The position numbers and the translations under genes were made by a program. This document shows, in pieces, positions 23,501 to 38,500 of a stretch of DNA of 64,000 nucleotides; the stretch's first letter is position 1; every line of letters starts with the position of its first letter. Source of the DNA: Pelodera strongyloides (Eukaryota; Nematoda; Chromadorea; Rhabditida; Rhabditidae). The stretch is taken from positions 1 through 64,000 of the forward strand of contig JAANDG010000084.1 of assembly GCA_036852015.1 (NCBI GenBank), written 5' to 3'. The notes beneath the pieces were generated by a model. That model was not told where the DNA came from. It saw only the letters and a list, made by a program, of their open reading frames with translations, and ran no database searches.

Positions 23501-26500
23501 GATTTTGTGATTTTTTGCATTTACATGTTTTCCTAGTATTCCATCCCGTTCGGCCACGTCCTTTATTTTTAAGAGTATTTTCGAACACGACCTCGACCTT
23601 ACTATTTGTGTATCGAATTTCTTGTATTAGGTATTGGGTACAACAGATAAGATACAAAATTATAATATGTATAAGCTTCTAATCCATCTTCATCAAGGCG
23701 CACGTCCGCCGCCCTCTATGAAGTTTATCTTGCAAAAAAAAGAAGCAGAATTTAATCAGCTAAATCATGTTTTTGACAACGGATTTTTTTAATTCGGAAA
23801 TTCGGCGGGTTTTTATGTTTTATCGTTCTTACAGTATTGTAGTTTGGTTTTGACTGTATTTCTAGTCTTTAGTCTGTTTCAGTTAATTTCTTATTTTCGA
23901 TGAAAACAATATTGGTTCGGTGGCTTATTTATAACTCTTCTGGTTTAGCGGTTTAGCTGTCTCCTGTTTTATTTATTCGAAATGAAATGGGGGGCATTGG
24001 GCGGAATGTATTCAGATGAGATGATGTCATTTTATGAGATGTGTGTTGACTCTGTTTCCCTCGTTAAGTCTCCCTCTCTCTCCGTCTTCCTTCTTCTTTC
24101 TCCGTCTTCCTTCTTCTTTTTATCTCTCCTCTCTCGCATCATACCAAACATGATGTGGATATCCTGCGTGTGTGGTTTTTTAGTGAAACCTAAGAAATAA
24201 AAAATTAAGTTCCGTATATGTCTAGGTTAGGTGAATGTAATTGGCATAGGAATAGGATTTAGGATAGGAGATGGTTTCTGTCTATTCTGATTTTTGACAT
24301 GTATTGTGGATGGTTTGTATTTTTATGCCCAGAACTATAGGCACGACGCCACTACGATCGTTTTTGTTAGGTTTAGACGAACTTTCGATTGGTGGATGCG
24401 AAAATGGGTTATAGTTGCCTAGTGATCCTTAGTAAACTAATCTATTGATGTGTTATATGTTCTTTTCTCTGGTAAGACTATTTAGTCTTGTTGTTTTGTT
24501 TTGCAAACTAGTTGTTGTGTGGTTGTTGATTTAATTTTAATTCTCTATTTTGATGATTTCAGGTTTTATGGGCGATAAAGATCTGGCCTATTTACTGGCA
24601 GAGATCGAAGGTCCCGAAGCAGTCGCACCGAATAAGAAGCAGAACAAGAAGGACGGTCAGAACCAGAATACCAAGGTTGGTTCTATTGTTTGTTATTATT
24701 GATTAACTGATTGATGTCGTCTTTGAAGCGCTCCATTTGTTGGGGGTAGTTCAGCGTTCAGATTTTGTGAGCATAAACCCCAACCAAATATTTGAAGGAA
24801 AACAGCTGATTGATATTTTATTTTTTTATGAGTTATGTGTCATCAGATTTAGATGTGTAGATGTGGTGTGTTGTGTTTGGTTGTTGGGTTTTATGATTAC
24901 AAGAACTGAACTTTGAGAACTGCTTACGGATTGATGATTATTGGTTGATTGATATTGATTATTGATTGAATGATCATTTCGATCTTCTGATTGCCTCTAT
25001 TCCTTCCAATTTGTATTTTTCCCTGTCATTTTAGTAAGTAGGCAAAGTTCCTGATGAAAAGGTTTAGTATGGCACGACAATCCTGTCAAAAAAGATTGTT
25101 TTTCTGCTTGTTTTCTTGTGTGTCTGTGTCTGTCTCCCAGTCTTTTTGGGTAAATCTGTCTCGACCAGCCTCAATTCAATATATTCATTTTTATTATTAT
25201 AGTATTCTTCATTTTTTTTTTTGCCAGATACAAATATGTGTGAGAGGGCGGCTTTCCGAATGAATATGACGTGCACTTTTTATGATGACGTATCTTAGGG
25301 GCATTGAGGCGTGTAATATAATGAGTATGATAAGTTTACTCATGAGAATATTGGCTGAAGCTTTTGTGTAATTACGTATTGTAGGCGATTGTTTAATTAC
25401 AGTGTAATTGTTTAAATACATTAGGAAAATTCAAACACGAATTTTGCGAGTTTGCCCCAGGAAATGTAGTAAGTGTGTTTTTGTGAACACCGAAGGGAAC
25501 TTGAATGCTAGGCTAGGGCCCTTTTTTCTACCATATCAATATATGGCTGTCACTTTAATTAAAGACATGGTATTCTGTGATATTTAGTTGTTTTTAGACC
25601 ATGGCATAAACTCGTTGACGCTCTGACGCTCTGACCGACGAAACCACCATCCGAATTAGCATATTGCATAAATTTAGACGGTGGTCTTGAGCTCTCAGCC
25701 ATACCACCATCGCGATTAGAATATTAGGTATGGTGAAAATCCGAAACGTATCACAAATAGAGACAAGTTTGGGAAACACTGCATATATTCGGATGGTGGT
25801 TTTGAGCTTTTCCCGACGGGTTTTATGCCCTGTTTTAGACTAGATACGTCATTTTGGCAATTAATTATGCGTTCGCCCTCCCTCCCACCTTATTTGTGAA
25901 TAGGGGCGATACGTCTATGTCTGCTTAGTCTGTTATGCCCCTGATCATTGTCCCTCTTATTCGCGCATTTTTTCTTCTTCTTCAGTATTCTGTATTTCCC
26001 TGAAGTTGCCCCCACATGTTATTTTGCTTTGCTGTTTTTCCAGCTGATCAGGCGACGTCATCATAGTTCTAGTTCCATATTTTTTCAAGTTTTTGTTTTG
26101 GACAATTTGGACTTGATTTTCAGTTAATGAGCAGCTATACGAGAAAACATGTAAAATCTTCCGCTTTGTGCTCCCTGGCCTTGTTGGTCTTTGATAATTT
26201 GGACCAATTTTCAACAAACTAAAGTATTCGGGTTGTTTTTATCCTTTGCCATGAAATATTAGGGTTTCTTTTCTAAAAAGCAATTGCGCCCTATACGTGT
26301 GTGTGTTTAAAGATTGATTTTTGAAATTTTGTCTTTTTTTGTGAAGCATATTGTAAAGTGCCTAGGTGTTGTTATTAGGTTAGCTTAAACTACTGAAGGT
26401 TTCAGCTATTCTTTAACGATGATTATCTGTTACATACAGGACAACGGAATCTGTGCAGCTTTATTCTGATTCCCCCTTGCTCAAAACGTTTGTAAACTTT

Positions 26501-29500
26501 GCGCTCCTCGTTCTGGGGTTGTTCTATTTTTTTTTTTGTTCTATTGCTCTGCATCAATACCGTTCCGTTCGTTCTTCGTTCTGCCCGAACTGCGTTCTCT
26601 CTTTTTGGCTTCAGTGCTTCTAATACAATACCAATACTACGACGTGTTATTGGTTACGTGTAAAACAAACAGTGGACGCTGGAAATCGACTGATTATAGG
26701 CTGGGAAAAGAAAAAGCTTTTTTTAATACGCGGAACTTTTTGCTGCATGCTGCATTTTAACGTGGCTTAAGTAAATGTTTAGTCCGTCTCTGGGATGAAC
26801 CTTACCTTTACCAGACTTTAGGGTTCTGAGTTCTTGTCTCTGGGTCTCTGGGTTGTGTGTCCCCGTCTTGTTTCCGTTGATTAACCACCATCACCATTAT
26901 AGTAGAACTAAGAGAAAGTAAGATTAAGGATGAATGCTCCAGGAAGTGTATAAGCTTTTGTTGTAGATTAGAGACGTCGAACGGTCGAACTCTTCTTTTA
27001 GCTATTAAAACAAATGCTTTTTAGAATTTTTTTACAGCGGATAAGTTTTTATCGATCTACGATCTCCGTTCGTCATCGGTTCCGAAATTAATAATTAATA
27101 GTTCACGGCGACCTTATCAGATCGTCTGGTCGTCTAGCTTTAGTTTCCGTTACTTCTCGTTTTTCTGTAAACTGAAAACTGAAGCAGCTGGCGAACTTGA
27201 ATGAATTCTTCCATCTTCTATAATTTGTTGGTAGCGCTCGATGATCTACTCAATCTGGTTGTATGGGTGACGTGTAAGTATTTGTAAACAAGGTATAACG
27301 TTGTGCTAGAGTAAGGGGGGTAGGGGGTGTTGGTTGGCTTAAAGTTCATGTTACCCTATCCTATCTCTGTCTCCGAGGTCGTCGTCCTCGATGGTCGTGT
27401 GCTCCGCTCCAACTTGGTTTATCTTGTGTTTGTTTATCTCTCGCTCCCCTCGCGCCTCTTCGCCGCGCGCATCATTTCTCTCGATTCTCGATATATCGGC
27501 CAAGCGGGCCGGGAGGGACAGTATGTGCGTAGACGGTCACTTTTCCCTATTTTCCCTTCCCCGTTCCCCGTTCTAGTCACTACCATCATCAAACGCGAGC
27601 CTGCCGCCTTCGGGCACGCAGGCGATTGCCGATTACTTGACTTGCAGATTTTTTCACAAAGTTTAAAGGGGTATGATAGCAGGGTTTTGAAACGGATCTT
27701 GGATGTTGAATTTGCACATAGTATGTACAAAGAACTGCGCGATTTTTAGTATTATTTTATGTGTTTGCGTATACCTCTTAAAAATCCTCCTGTTATATCG
27801 CTTTAAATGTCAACTTGGTCCTGTTATTTGACTGCTTAATTATACCGCTGGTTCTCCTTTTTACATCAGTTTCATACTAACAAGCATTCTAATACTTGGA
27901 ATTGTAGTTGTGGCAAATGTAATGCACCAAAAGTCGACGGTTATTTTTAAGCGTTCTTTCCTTGCGATCATAACTTCAATGTAATGGTTTGTGTTCCTAT
28001 TTTGGGCGTTCAGCGACTTGTTTGTAGCTGTAACGTCTTTTGTACAACTTTTCAATGCGTGTTTGTAGTCCTGCTTTTCCTTTTGGCGCCTGGTTTATAT
28101 ATAACTTACTTTGTTCTATAAGCAATGATGCATATATAGCTAAAAAAAAACAATTTGAGCATATGTACACCGAAAAGTAAAATGCGCTCCAGACATAAAT
28201 ATGATGCGGTGCGGCGTATCCATCGTCACGCTGAACAATGTGTGCTTAATTGTTGTTGACTAATTTTGATATCCGTGCTCCGTGCGCGTGCGTGGGCGCC
28301 TGGCCGTTCATTCATATTTGTTGGTTATTGTTTGGTTCTCCGTTCAATGTCCACGTGATACGGAATGCTCTGAATTTGACCTTCCTTTGCCCGCTGAATC
28401 ATCATCGGGGCGGTCTCCGTTTTCAATGCATCTATACTTCTTCGAAGGTCGGTTCCGTGATTGCATTTTTTCCCTGTGAATCGATTTCGATTATAACACG
28501 TAAGTAATTGTGGTTTGTATGGTAATAATCATACTTTGGATATAAAACATGTGAAAGTCTGATAGTAGTATGGTAGTCTGGTAATGGTAATGGTAATGGT
28601 AATGGTAAGTGAATAGCGCTAGAATCTTGGTTTGGCAAATTTGGATTCCCTTTATGTTTTCTTGCCTTTCCCTTAACTATATTATAGGGCTTGACTCATC
28701 TGGTTATACATAGACTAACGATGAGAGTGTTGTGTTTGTTGGACGTAGTGGCTTTTGTGCGGTTCTTCTTTTGTCCAGCTCTGGTTTGTCTGTATGTCTG
28801 TTTGTCGGTGACGGTATGACTCACAGGCTGGTATGCTCTGCATTCACCATGCTGTGGCTAGCTGTGTCGATCAGCTGAGCCACAAATCCAGTGCTGTTTC
28901 TTTTCTGTTCGGTCGGTTAGCAGGCCATGAGAGCTGAGAGCAATATGTAGACCCCTAGAGGTCTGGAGAGAGACTATCCTGCTTTCCTCACCTACTTCAC
29001 TCACTTAGCGAACCTAGACACTATAGATGTCTTTCCAAGTCTCGCGTAGTCACATTCATGTTTTGCATCGTTTTTCTTGGAGAAGACAATATTTTGGAAC
29101 ATATTGAACTCTTTTGTAAACTTTGCATTTGTAGTTTTTGTTATGGTCTACCTGAAGCTTGCGCAAATTTCGCGCCAACCACCTCCGGTTTGGTGTATGC
29201 GTTCTCCAAGGATATTACATGTTTATATTGATTGTATTCTATCGTTTGATTCGTTGTCGATTCGGATTCACTGTGCCTCTGCTACGTCAATTGAGTGTCT
29301 GAGTTAAGAAGTTGTGTTTTACTCATTCTCTTCACTACTCGATCCTTGGCCGGTTTCGTGCTTTGTAGGTTATATTGCGCATATCCCTTTCGTCGCGTGT
29401 CTCGCGCTGTCACATCACTTGGTGGTTCGCGGAATGGAATTCGGTCATCCTTGCTCTCTCTCTCTCTCTCTTTCTCGCTCTCTCTTTCTCTGTACCTCTC

Positions 29501-32500
29501 TATGCAGACCTGTGCATTCGCCCGAGGCTGTCGCCTAGCCTGAGCGGTCTGAGCCTGTGCCAGCATTCCTTTCTAGCGTGCGTTCCTGCCCATTATGTCA
29601 GTATTTCTACTTTTCTACATAAGGATATCTAGAATTTTCTGGTGTGTATGTTTGGTGAATCGCTATAAAATAAACGCACACGAGACGATCTTCTATATTT
29701 TTGTAGACTCTGTTTTTCTTCCTACTCCTACTTTTTTATTCCAACAGGAGAATGAATCAAAAAGGGCTTGACCAATTGAACTGATGTTTCCATAGCTCTC
29801 ATGAAAATGTATACGTGTTCGTGTCTCTTTTTGTTCATGTGCTTCGCTGCCGGTCGCCATTGCCCACCGGATCTAGCTATTGCTCTTTGTTGGATACAAT
29901 TTCCTATATGATGGGCGTAGTGCGTACTTCTTTGATAGTACAAGCTACGAAGAAGGTAAAATCTGTCTTCATACTAGTTTGTGTCTAACATCCGATTTGT
30001 GTCGTTTCTTTTCTTTCACCGGGCATTGCGTTAAGTTAAGCAATGTCTCTCAACCTATACGAATTATAAAACCCATATGTTTGATGTCTGGGCAGTGAGA
30101 GGGTATTTGTTATACTGCCCTGGAATGCGGAACGCGTGTTACATGTATGGTGTTCACATGGCTGTGGATACGTGAGAGATGAAGGAGAGCGAGAGAGTGG
30201 AGAGATGTTGAGAAAGGCAGAGAGCCAGAGAAGAGAGGGGAAGGGAGAGAGAGAGGTGACAATCTGTCGATGGTCGTAGCTATTCTATTCATCAGCCACC
30301 TTGCCGCTCGCATGCAAATCTATCTTCCCATAGTGCGCGACTGCGCGAGCTTCGGGCGCAATGTTTGCGCGTTCGCTCCTCAGGCGAGTAGATTGTATTT
30401 GTGTGTATTGTATGACTGAATGTCTAGTGCAACTGAAGGCTTTCAGCGTAGTTTAGTGGTTTGGTCAGGTTTGGTAGGCTAGTGTTGTTCGGCTTTTTAT
30501 TACACTACTGCAAGACTGCGAGGTGACTAAAATTACAAGATGAAGCTGACCTTTGGTCTTACAGTAAGCTATGTTTATCAACTAATTTAATGAATGTTTG
30601 CATTGCAGTAGTAAGCAAACACTGGTTTTCTATGATAACCTTAAACTTAACTACCTCGTACGGAAGATGATTCAGAATTGTTTCGTTTAAGTTTTGATGT
30701 TTATCGAATGAAATGACGATCCCTTTTGATACAATTACAGGCGTACTAGGTTCACAGACAAAGTTCTGGCTTCCTATTAGTTTGGATCGATAATCGATAG
30801 TACATGCAACTGGAATTGGGTTTTTTGGAAACGTGGGCTCTTTATTGCACTACTGCAAGACTGCGAGGTGACCAAAATTACAAGATGAATTACTATCCGT
30901 TCGATTACATTTTCGATTTTCCGATACATTCTGTATATGTATGAGTTGCGGAAGTATTGTTTTTTTTTTTCAACTTAATTTCTTTATGGGCACGTTGATG
31001 TGCTCTCTGCTCTCTTTTTTTCGATATATACTCGCTCATAACTGTTTGGCGTTGATCTTTTTGTTTTGACTTTATTAACGGCCCCTTCTCGCCATGTTTA
31101 TAGGAATGGTGAACATAAACAAGTATCTGGTGTCAGGTTAGTAGATGATAATCCTGGGAGCTCACTTTTGTTGTGTGTTTGTGTTATACAATATGTTTTT
31201 GTTTACAGTTGGACATATATCCTCTTAACACATGGTAAAGGCCAAAGATTTGAACTGTAAGTAGAGGTGTATTGGGGAACGCATCGATTTCAGAGGTTCT
31301 CGCTTATTGTTAGTAAGTGTATATTTACGCGAATCTTAAAACAAATGGACCGGTTTTTCAAAGATCGGGCCAGTGTTTACTTCTATGCTAACTTTGGTAT
31401 TTGTCTGAAGCATGCCACGTTAAATACGCCGTTGACCATCTCTCTTTACTCACTCGATTTCAGCTCTATTGCTCTGTGACACGTGTCTTTATTTCGTAGT
31501 CTCTCAATTTGTCGTTCGCATTCACATCCGATTCCTTTTTGTATAAACTCTCGTCGCTCACCAGACGATTGAACACAGCTGGAGCCCCCAGATGTGTGAC
31601 ATTGCCCTTCTTGCACTCTTTATTGAATGTTTCCCTACAAATTTTGCCCTTCTTCTTTTTTTTAAAGATATTGAGACTCATCATTTTGGTTTTCCCTCAA
31701 AGTGTACCAAATTTTCCACATGTTTTTCGTTTTTCCTCGCACTTGTTTTGCACAGTGCTGTCCCTGTCCGTGATCCGTTTTTTTGGTTCCACCCGATCAC
31801 AGCTGGGGTCTGCAGATGGGAGATTGGGAGTTAGGGTGGTGGTGGTTGTGCTAATTCTTGTAGTTCTTACGATCTTTGGTTTGAATTATTATTATTATTC
31901 CGTCTGTAGGATTCATTTTTGTGTCACGGCATGGCCGGGTAGTTTAGAGGTAGTGTAACACGCAGAATTGATTCTTATAACTCTAGCCGTGAATTGTCTG
32001 AACATAGATCATCTGCACTTCTCTTACAACTTACAACCTATTAAGTCTCTTTTCGGTTATTCGGCAATCTTCTCTCGCCCGGTCGTTTTTTGCTCCAGTA
32101 ATTTATCCGACGGTCACATCTCCGTGTGCGCTGTTTTCTTCAGTGGAAACTGGTTGTTCGACTCCTTTGCATTCCTTTTACTGTCTGCATTGAGTTATGC
32201 TGTCTCATTTTAACTTTTACACAGTGATTTTTTTTCGGTGGAGTGGATGAAAAACTGATTTTCGTTTGTTTGCATTTGCGTCTCTTGAAAACCTTGCTGG
32301 CGTTTGGCTCTTTGGCTGATTCTTAATCATGACGGTACTGTGATCCCACAAGTTAATCTCGTCTCTGGTCTCTTGTCCTTGTCTCGGGTTTCGGGTCTTT
32401 CCATTATGCCTGTCAATCATTGATATCATTCACTTGTGTAGTTTATGCAAATGTGTTATATCTTATCACTTGCCACTGATTGGTATATGTGAGGGCGCTC

Positions 32501-35500
32501 ATCTTTGATCAAAAGGTGTATTATTCTCTGACGCCTGATTTATTGATTATGCTAGTTGCAGTATGTATCGATTTTGTGCGCTCGATCGATGACGTCGTAT
32601 TTATGCTTGAGGCGGCTAAGAGATAGTGTTCGCCGCATTCATACTGACCGCTTGCTACTAACGCTAATAACTAGTTTACCCTGTCCTGCGCCTCTCTCTC
32701 TCTCTCTCTCCACCGCTTGTCCTGTTGTGGTCATGCTATCTCTGTCTCTCCAACTCCATGTGTGGGGGTGTGTGGGTGTACAGGATTTGCAACCCCCGCG
32801 CTCGCCCGCAGGTTCAATCCTTTTTCTGCTCTCGTTCGCGCCCGGGCTGGCTCTCCCAAAAGTAGGCCATCCTAGAGCAGCAGCATCAGTAACACGGTGA
32901 GGAAGAGGACAAGGACTTGGTGGTTTTTGTATTATGATTCTTATTATCGCTAAGGACGCTAAGGTCCATCCTTTTGAAATTTGTCTACCTTACCTTAATT
33001 TCAGTGGCTTGTGTGCATTTCCTCCTTTCTCGCAGCGATGCGCTCTTCAAAGACTAATAAACATAAGCTTATTCTTATTTTTCCTAAATTGTATCTTATT
33101 TATACCGTACTAAAAGATCTTCAGTAAATCTGCAATAGCTTGGGATCCTTTCATATTTAATTTGAATGCAACAAAAAGTAAAAACCAAACTAATAAAGAG
33201 AAAGGACTACCCAGACTAGGCCCTTATTAAACCTACAGTATCCTTTTGAAATTCCGACTGCGTTTCCGGGACCAATTTCAGACTGTTATTTCCGATATCC
33301 GTCTAATCAATCCCCGTTTGATTGTCCCTTTTATGTCCCCGTTCTCGAATTTTTCTCTAAGTATTCTACTCGTCATTTTCTCTCTGTATGTCTCTCTCTC
33401 TTTCTCTCTCTCTCTTTCTCCCTGTCTCTCGTTCTCTGGACCAGGTTCTTCCTTCAGCCTTGCCCCCGTTTCCTTTTTTCTCGGCTCCGCTTTACACGGT
33501 CAACGTTTGGGAAATTGGAATCATCGCTCGCGCAACCGGTGACTCCTTCCCTTTGATGAATTCTCTCATGTATTGAGTGTTTGTTACGAGAACACGACTT
33601 TATACCGTATACTTGATTGTTTTTTTTCTACTAAATACTGCCTTGAATACCTTGAATAACATTATATCTGCCCATTGACTTAGATTTATATCGTAATGTT
33701 ATAGTTGTAAGTTGCTGTTTTGTTTCAAAACGTCCTGTTGTCAATTTGTGTATTGGCTATTGGCAAATTGGCATTCGCAAAAGTGCGGTTTGTTTAGCCT
33801 TTAGCCGGCTTTACCTGTCTTTTCTGATACCTATCCTTGTTCAACTGTTTATGATAAATGATAACTTATCATGTTCTTTTTCAGCGTCGCAAGACGAAGG
33901 ATACCAAGGAAAAAGCTTCTGAAGGTTGGTTTTGTCTTTTCTGTACATTTTGCTTACTGTTATTTTTTTCAGTGCCATAATTGTGATTGTGGACCGCGAG
34001 CGTTTTAAGTTCCCTAGTCCTTTGGGTCTTCGTTATTTATTTTTGCTCGTAGTGTGTTACTAAACAAACTTATTTTGAAAAAAAAACTATTCTAAACAAT
34101 ATAAACTAACGTAGTTTATTTTATGACTTTTTTTTTCGTGAAGAATAGTAATTAGCATAAAGGTAGAGTACAGTATTCGAATGATTGGCGTGGCGAATCA
34201 GAATCCGTATGACACGTTGATTTGGTGATAGAGAGGAATGATGTATGTGGACCGTAATACAATGTGGTGATATATTCATTATGTTCAGAGTCAGGCCAAA
34301 AAGGAGGCAAGGATCTGCAAGAGGACTCTGTCAACAACAACAACAAGGAGAACAAGGAAAGCGAGCTCGTTTCCAAGGTACTGTACTTTTGTAAAGCCAG
34401 CAAGTTTATGTTTTATGTTAGTACCACCACCAAGTTTACTTTCTTTATTTCAGTCAGTAGCTCATGTAGGCGTTTTTGCGCACGCAGATGTGTGCGTGTC
34501 ACCACAAAAAATCATTAGACTATTTGAAAGAATACTGTATCGCCGTTTAAAACGATAGGTATTTGTAATGTAGGGCGAGCGTAAATATGCAGCTACTGTC
34601 CAACGTTCCCTCCAGAAATATAAATGAATGTCGCTTATTACGAATATTTTATTGTTTTTGAATAATTTTCATCCTTTTTAGCCGTTGAAGGAAGCGGACG
34701 CGGAGAATAACTCTACCAACAAGAACTCTGACGTTTCGGCGAAAGCGCCGAACGTGAACAACAACAAGATAGGCAACACGGTAATTTCATACTACTGTTA
34801 TATTCTAATGTTTTTCTCCATAATTTTCGTGTTGCCAGTGTGTTGCTAGCGCTCGCAACAAACAATGCGGCACTTTTTGTCAACTGTTCCTGTGGAGTGC
34901 CTTTAGAGAATTTATTTCTGGCGTGTACAGTTTAGAATATTTGTTGAGTGGAGTTTTATTTTTGTCTATTTTTGAATGAGCACGGTTTCTGTGTATACAT
35001 CGAGCCAATAAAGATTGTCATATTTTGCAGACGGCCAAGGTGGACGGGGCTTCGTCCCGCGCCTCCCTTGAGGAGGACGAGTTCGTCAGCGCCGACGAGG
35101 GAGGAGCTGAGGTTGGTGGTTTGGTGCTATATCCATTTCTTACTTATCTAGAAGCTACCTTTTTACGTGCACCTCCGTTAGGAGGTGACTGATATGCTGA
35201 ATGTTTCATCCAAACTATTTGGCGTTGGCCTCGAGTTCTTGTGTGTTGCCTCTGTCTTCGATATTTCCGCACTACGTCAACATTGTACTTGGTTAAGTTG
35301 TGTTTCTGTATCATTATGATTATTATATATCAAGTCCTGTTATGTGATGTTGTTTTCAGACCCCATGTGCTCCCTCTCGCTATCAATCGGTGGCTGAGGC
35401 TCCCGCTGTGACTTCGGAAGTGCTTCTCGATGGGTGAGTTGAGTAGTTTGTGTTTTCTGAACACTTTACTTTACAGTTACCTTTTGTTGTGGGTCGGGTG

Positions 35501-38500
35501 GCCTAGTGGGTAGCGCGTAGCGCATCCGGCACGCGCTGCAAATGTCGCGGGTTCGATCCCGGCTCGGGGAGCGTGTTTTTGTGCCATTGTTAACCACTTT
35601 GCTTGCTTTCAGCGGCAACTTCCTGGCCGATGATGAGGATGTGATCGACGTGATTAAGAAGACTGAATTGGAGGGCAAGGACAAGTTCATACCGGTTGGT
35701 GATTGACTATATGAATTGAACTTACCACTTCACTTATCTCTAGTCTATTTGTCTTTATTTTGTTTCACCTAACTTGACTTGACCTTCGAACATAGCGTCT
35801 TTTTGCCTTCGTCTTTCGTTCTTACACTACTTTTACCGTTGGTTGTGCTTGTCAGTTTCCTTTTTTTACTAGAGTGCCTATTGTTTATTTTATAATGAAA
35901 TTAGAATTTCCAGGTGACCAAGGGTAAGAAGGGACCCAAGGATGCTGTGCTAGCCTCGGTTTCCACCTCGACTAGACGGAATGGGTTAGTTGTTTTGTTT
36001 CGTAGTTTTTTTTTTGGTTTGAGGGTTGTTTTTTTTTGTCATAAGCTGGGCAAGGGATATTTGTATTTCTTAGGAAAATTGTATTTCCTTTGGTATTTTT
36101 GTAGTTGGATTTTGGATTTGCCGTCTGCTTCTGACACCTTCCACTGACGAAATTCCATCTAAGAGACTTTAAAACATGTATTTTAAATGTAGCTTAATGC
36201 CCAGGACCTCTGCGGCGTCTGCGGAGCGAGTTATAAGCTCACTTTGAAACTGTATTGTACCACCCTTGAATAAAGGTGCGCGCTCTTGAAGCGTAAAGAT
36301 TTATTTATTTAGTGTATGGCTCATGCATTTATGAGTGTGAATGAGTGTTTGTAATTTGTAATTCTTTCTTTTTCAGTTCCATTTCATCGTCATCGACTGT
36401 GAATGGAGAGCGCCGTTCGTCTGTAACAACCAGCGGACATTCCCCCGCCGCTTCGGGTTCTTTTTTTAAAATCAATTTCTCCTTAATTTGTGTAAATTCT
36501 CCTAACATTCTATGACGAATTGAGCCAAAAAAAGTTTATACGTGATGATTTGACAGTTTTCACGTTATTGTTATTTGCAATACAACGAAGGGTGTAACGT
36601 TGGTGACTCGTGGTGTTTTTTTTGCAACTTTGCCATTTTTCTGGTTCTGTAAGAAATACGAGGCTTTATAAGAACTGTTGTCTGAATAAATTTTACTCTC
36701 AATTTTTTTCAGTGGTAGCCCTGGAACGTAAGGGTCGTCACGGCTCGACAGGTGGATCCCAGGCCCCAATGCCGGGAACGGCTTGTATTGCTGACTTTAT
36801 TGATGAGAAGAGCCCGAGGGTAAGTCTTTGAGCCTACCGTAAGGTTTATTTTTGGAGATGAGTGGTATGTGCCAGCAAGGGAGCGGTCCCACTTCATCTC
36901 TCACCCTGACCGTAGCCTGAACAAGTCGAACAAGTATTCATCTGGAACTCGTAGTCCATTATGCTGATGATCTCTGTAGAACAAAGTCCTATGACAATAC
37001 TATGTTGAACCACCTTTATTATTATTATTAACTCTTTATTCCAGAAAAATTGTGCATACTATAAAATACAAACAAATACCTTTGAATAATGGAGCGCGCT
37101 TTTGAAGAGTAGAGTATAGAGGATATATTTGCATTATGAAGCCGATCTCCAAGTCAAGGATGTAGTTGTCTAGTACTTTAACTTTAGTTGGCTAATTGGA
37201 TCTTTTTTAGAATTCTCATCGTGCCACTGGTGGCAAGACGAAGAAGAATACACGCGACCATCACCACCACAACAATAACAACAACAACAACCACAAGGAG
37301 GCGTTGACGGTCAACACGAATACCGACGAGGTGAGTCTCGTTTATGTTTCCTTCCAAGTCAATTGTGTTTCTTTGGTCGATTGGTCCGCACGGTCCCTTG
37401 CTCAAGCCTAAGGTGCTTAATATTGTCTTCCCTGATGATGTGTTCCTAATTGTCCCATTGATCGAACCTGTTTAACATTGAACATGGCATACACGCAGTT
37501 GTCTCTGGCACTCTCTCTCTTTCTCCCTTCAACCTGTCCTACATGATCTACTTAATTGCTAGTGTATGTGATATACAGAGCATTGAGTATTTTGTCATTG
37601 TCTAGTATAGGTATCCCCGGTGGTCCAGTGGCCGTGGTCATGTTGCACCCATTATTATTATTGTTTATCTTGCCTAGTGAAGAATCGTTCTTTTTTCAAC
37701 ACCTGTGTTAATTGATTGTTAGTTTGTTTCCGTTTTCGCTCTCTCTTTCTCTCTTACAATTAGTAAGCTGAGATACGGAATTTATTGAGCTATAAATTGG
37801 TGATCGTATTGACTGTTTTGGCCCAATAGTGGTTAGTTTCTGTCTTTTGCTCTTTGCCTCTCTCTCTATCTTTAACCCGCCCGCTGCTCGTTCGGCCTCC
37901 TTGCTATGTTGTTGATAAGCTCTGACTGTCCCGCCCGGGTGTGGTTCCTTGCCCGCCCGGGTACGTTGGGGTTTCCGTCCTCGACCTACTTGCACTCTCA
38001 GTCACGAAGTAAGCACAGTCACGCACGCGTCGCGTTCTCTCAATGTCTCCTTGGGTTGGGTTGATTCTCTCTATCTGATATCAATGATATGTTCATTTCG
38101 GTATTGGCATGTGTATTATTGATTGATTAGTATTTTATTGGGTATTCTCAGAAATTAGCAGAAATCCTGGGTAATTTAATAACGCTTATGAAATTCTTCA
38201 TAGTAACAATGTACGCCATGGAATAGATATGAACATTTTTGTGTTTGTTAGTTGGCCACACTTTCGCAATATAGTTGCTAGTTGCTTTTTGATCTTGAGT
38301 CCCTCTCTTTTTGTGTAATGTGTGGTGGACTGTGCGTATTTACGATCGTTTTTTTTTTGGCCCGAGAGTTTATGTAGGCTTAGCGTGCTACATAATTCAC
38401 CAAATATTTGCCAAGGTTTCTTTTTTTCTGTCTTTTCCAATCCATCCACGCCCGCCCAGTTCCACAGTGTCACCACACATGTTTTATCGATCAAACGCCC

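Larger units (their letters stand above)
24676..33884. other. 9.2-kb intron 13 of the 29-exon gene
   Basis: The largest intron. It contains a hAT-like MITE (25600-25832), a TTTGAAAC-family MITE (27666-27803), simple repeats and a 50-bp direct repeat, listed separately. A GC-richer open stretch at 27327-27749 encodes nothing recognisable. I found no exon with acceptable splice sites and phase between exons 13 and 14. Confidence 0.6.

Noticed and set aside
27327..27749. 140-codon plus-strand ORF as a gene
   Set aside because: No domain, overlaps a MITE at its 3' end, an opposing ORF is also open, and it sits in a large intron; GC-richer composition explains the openness.
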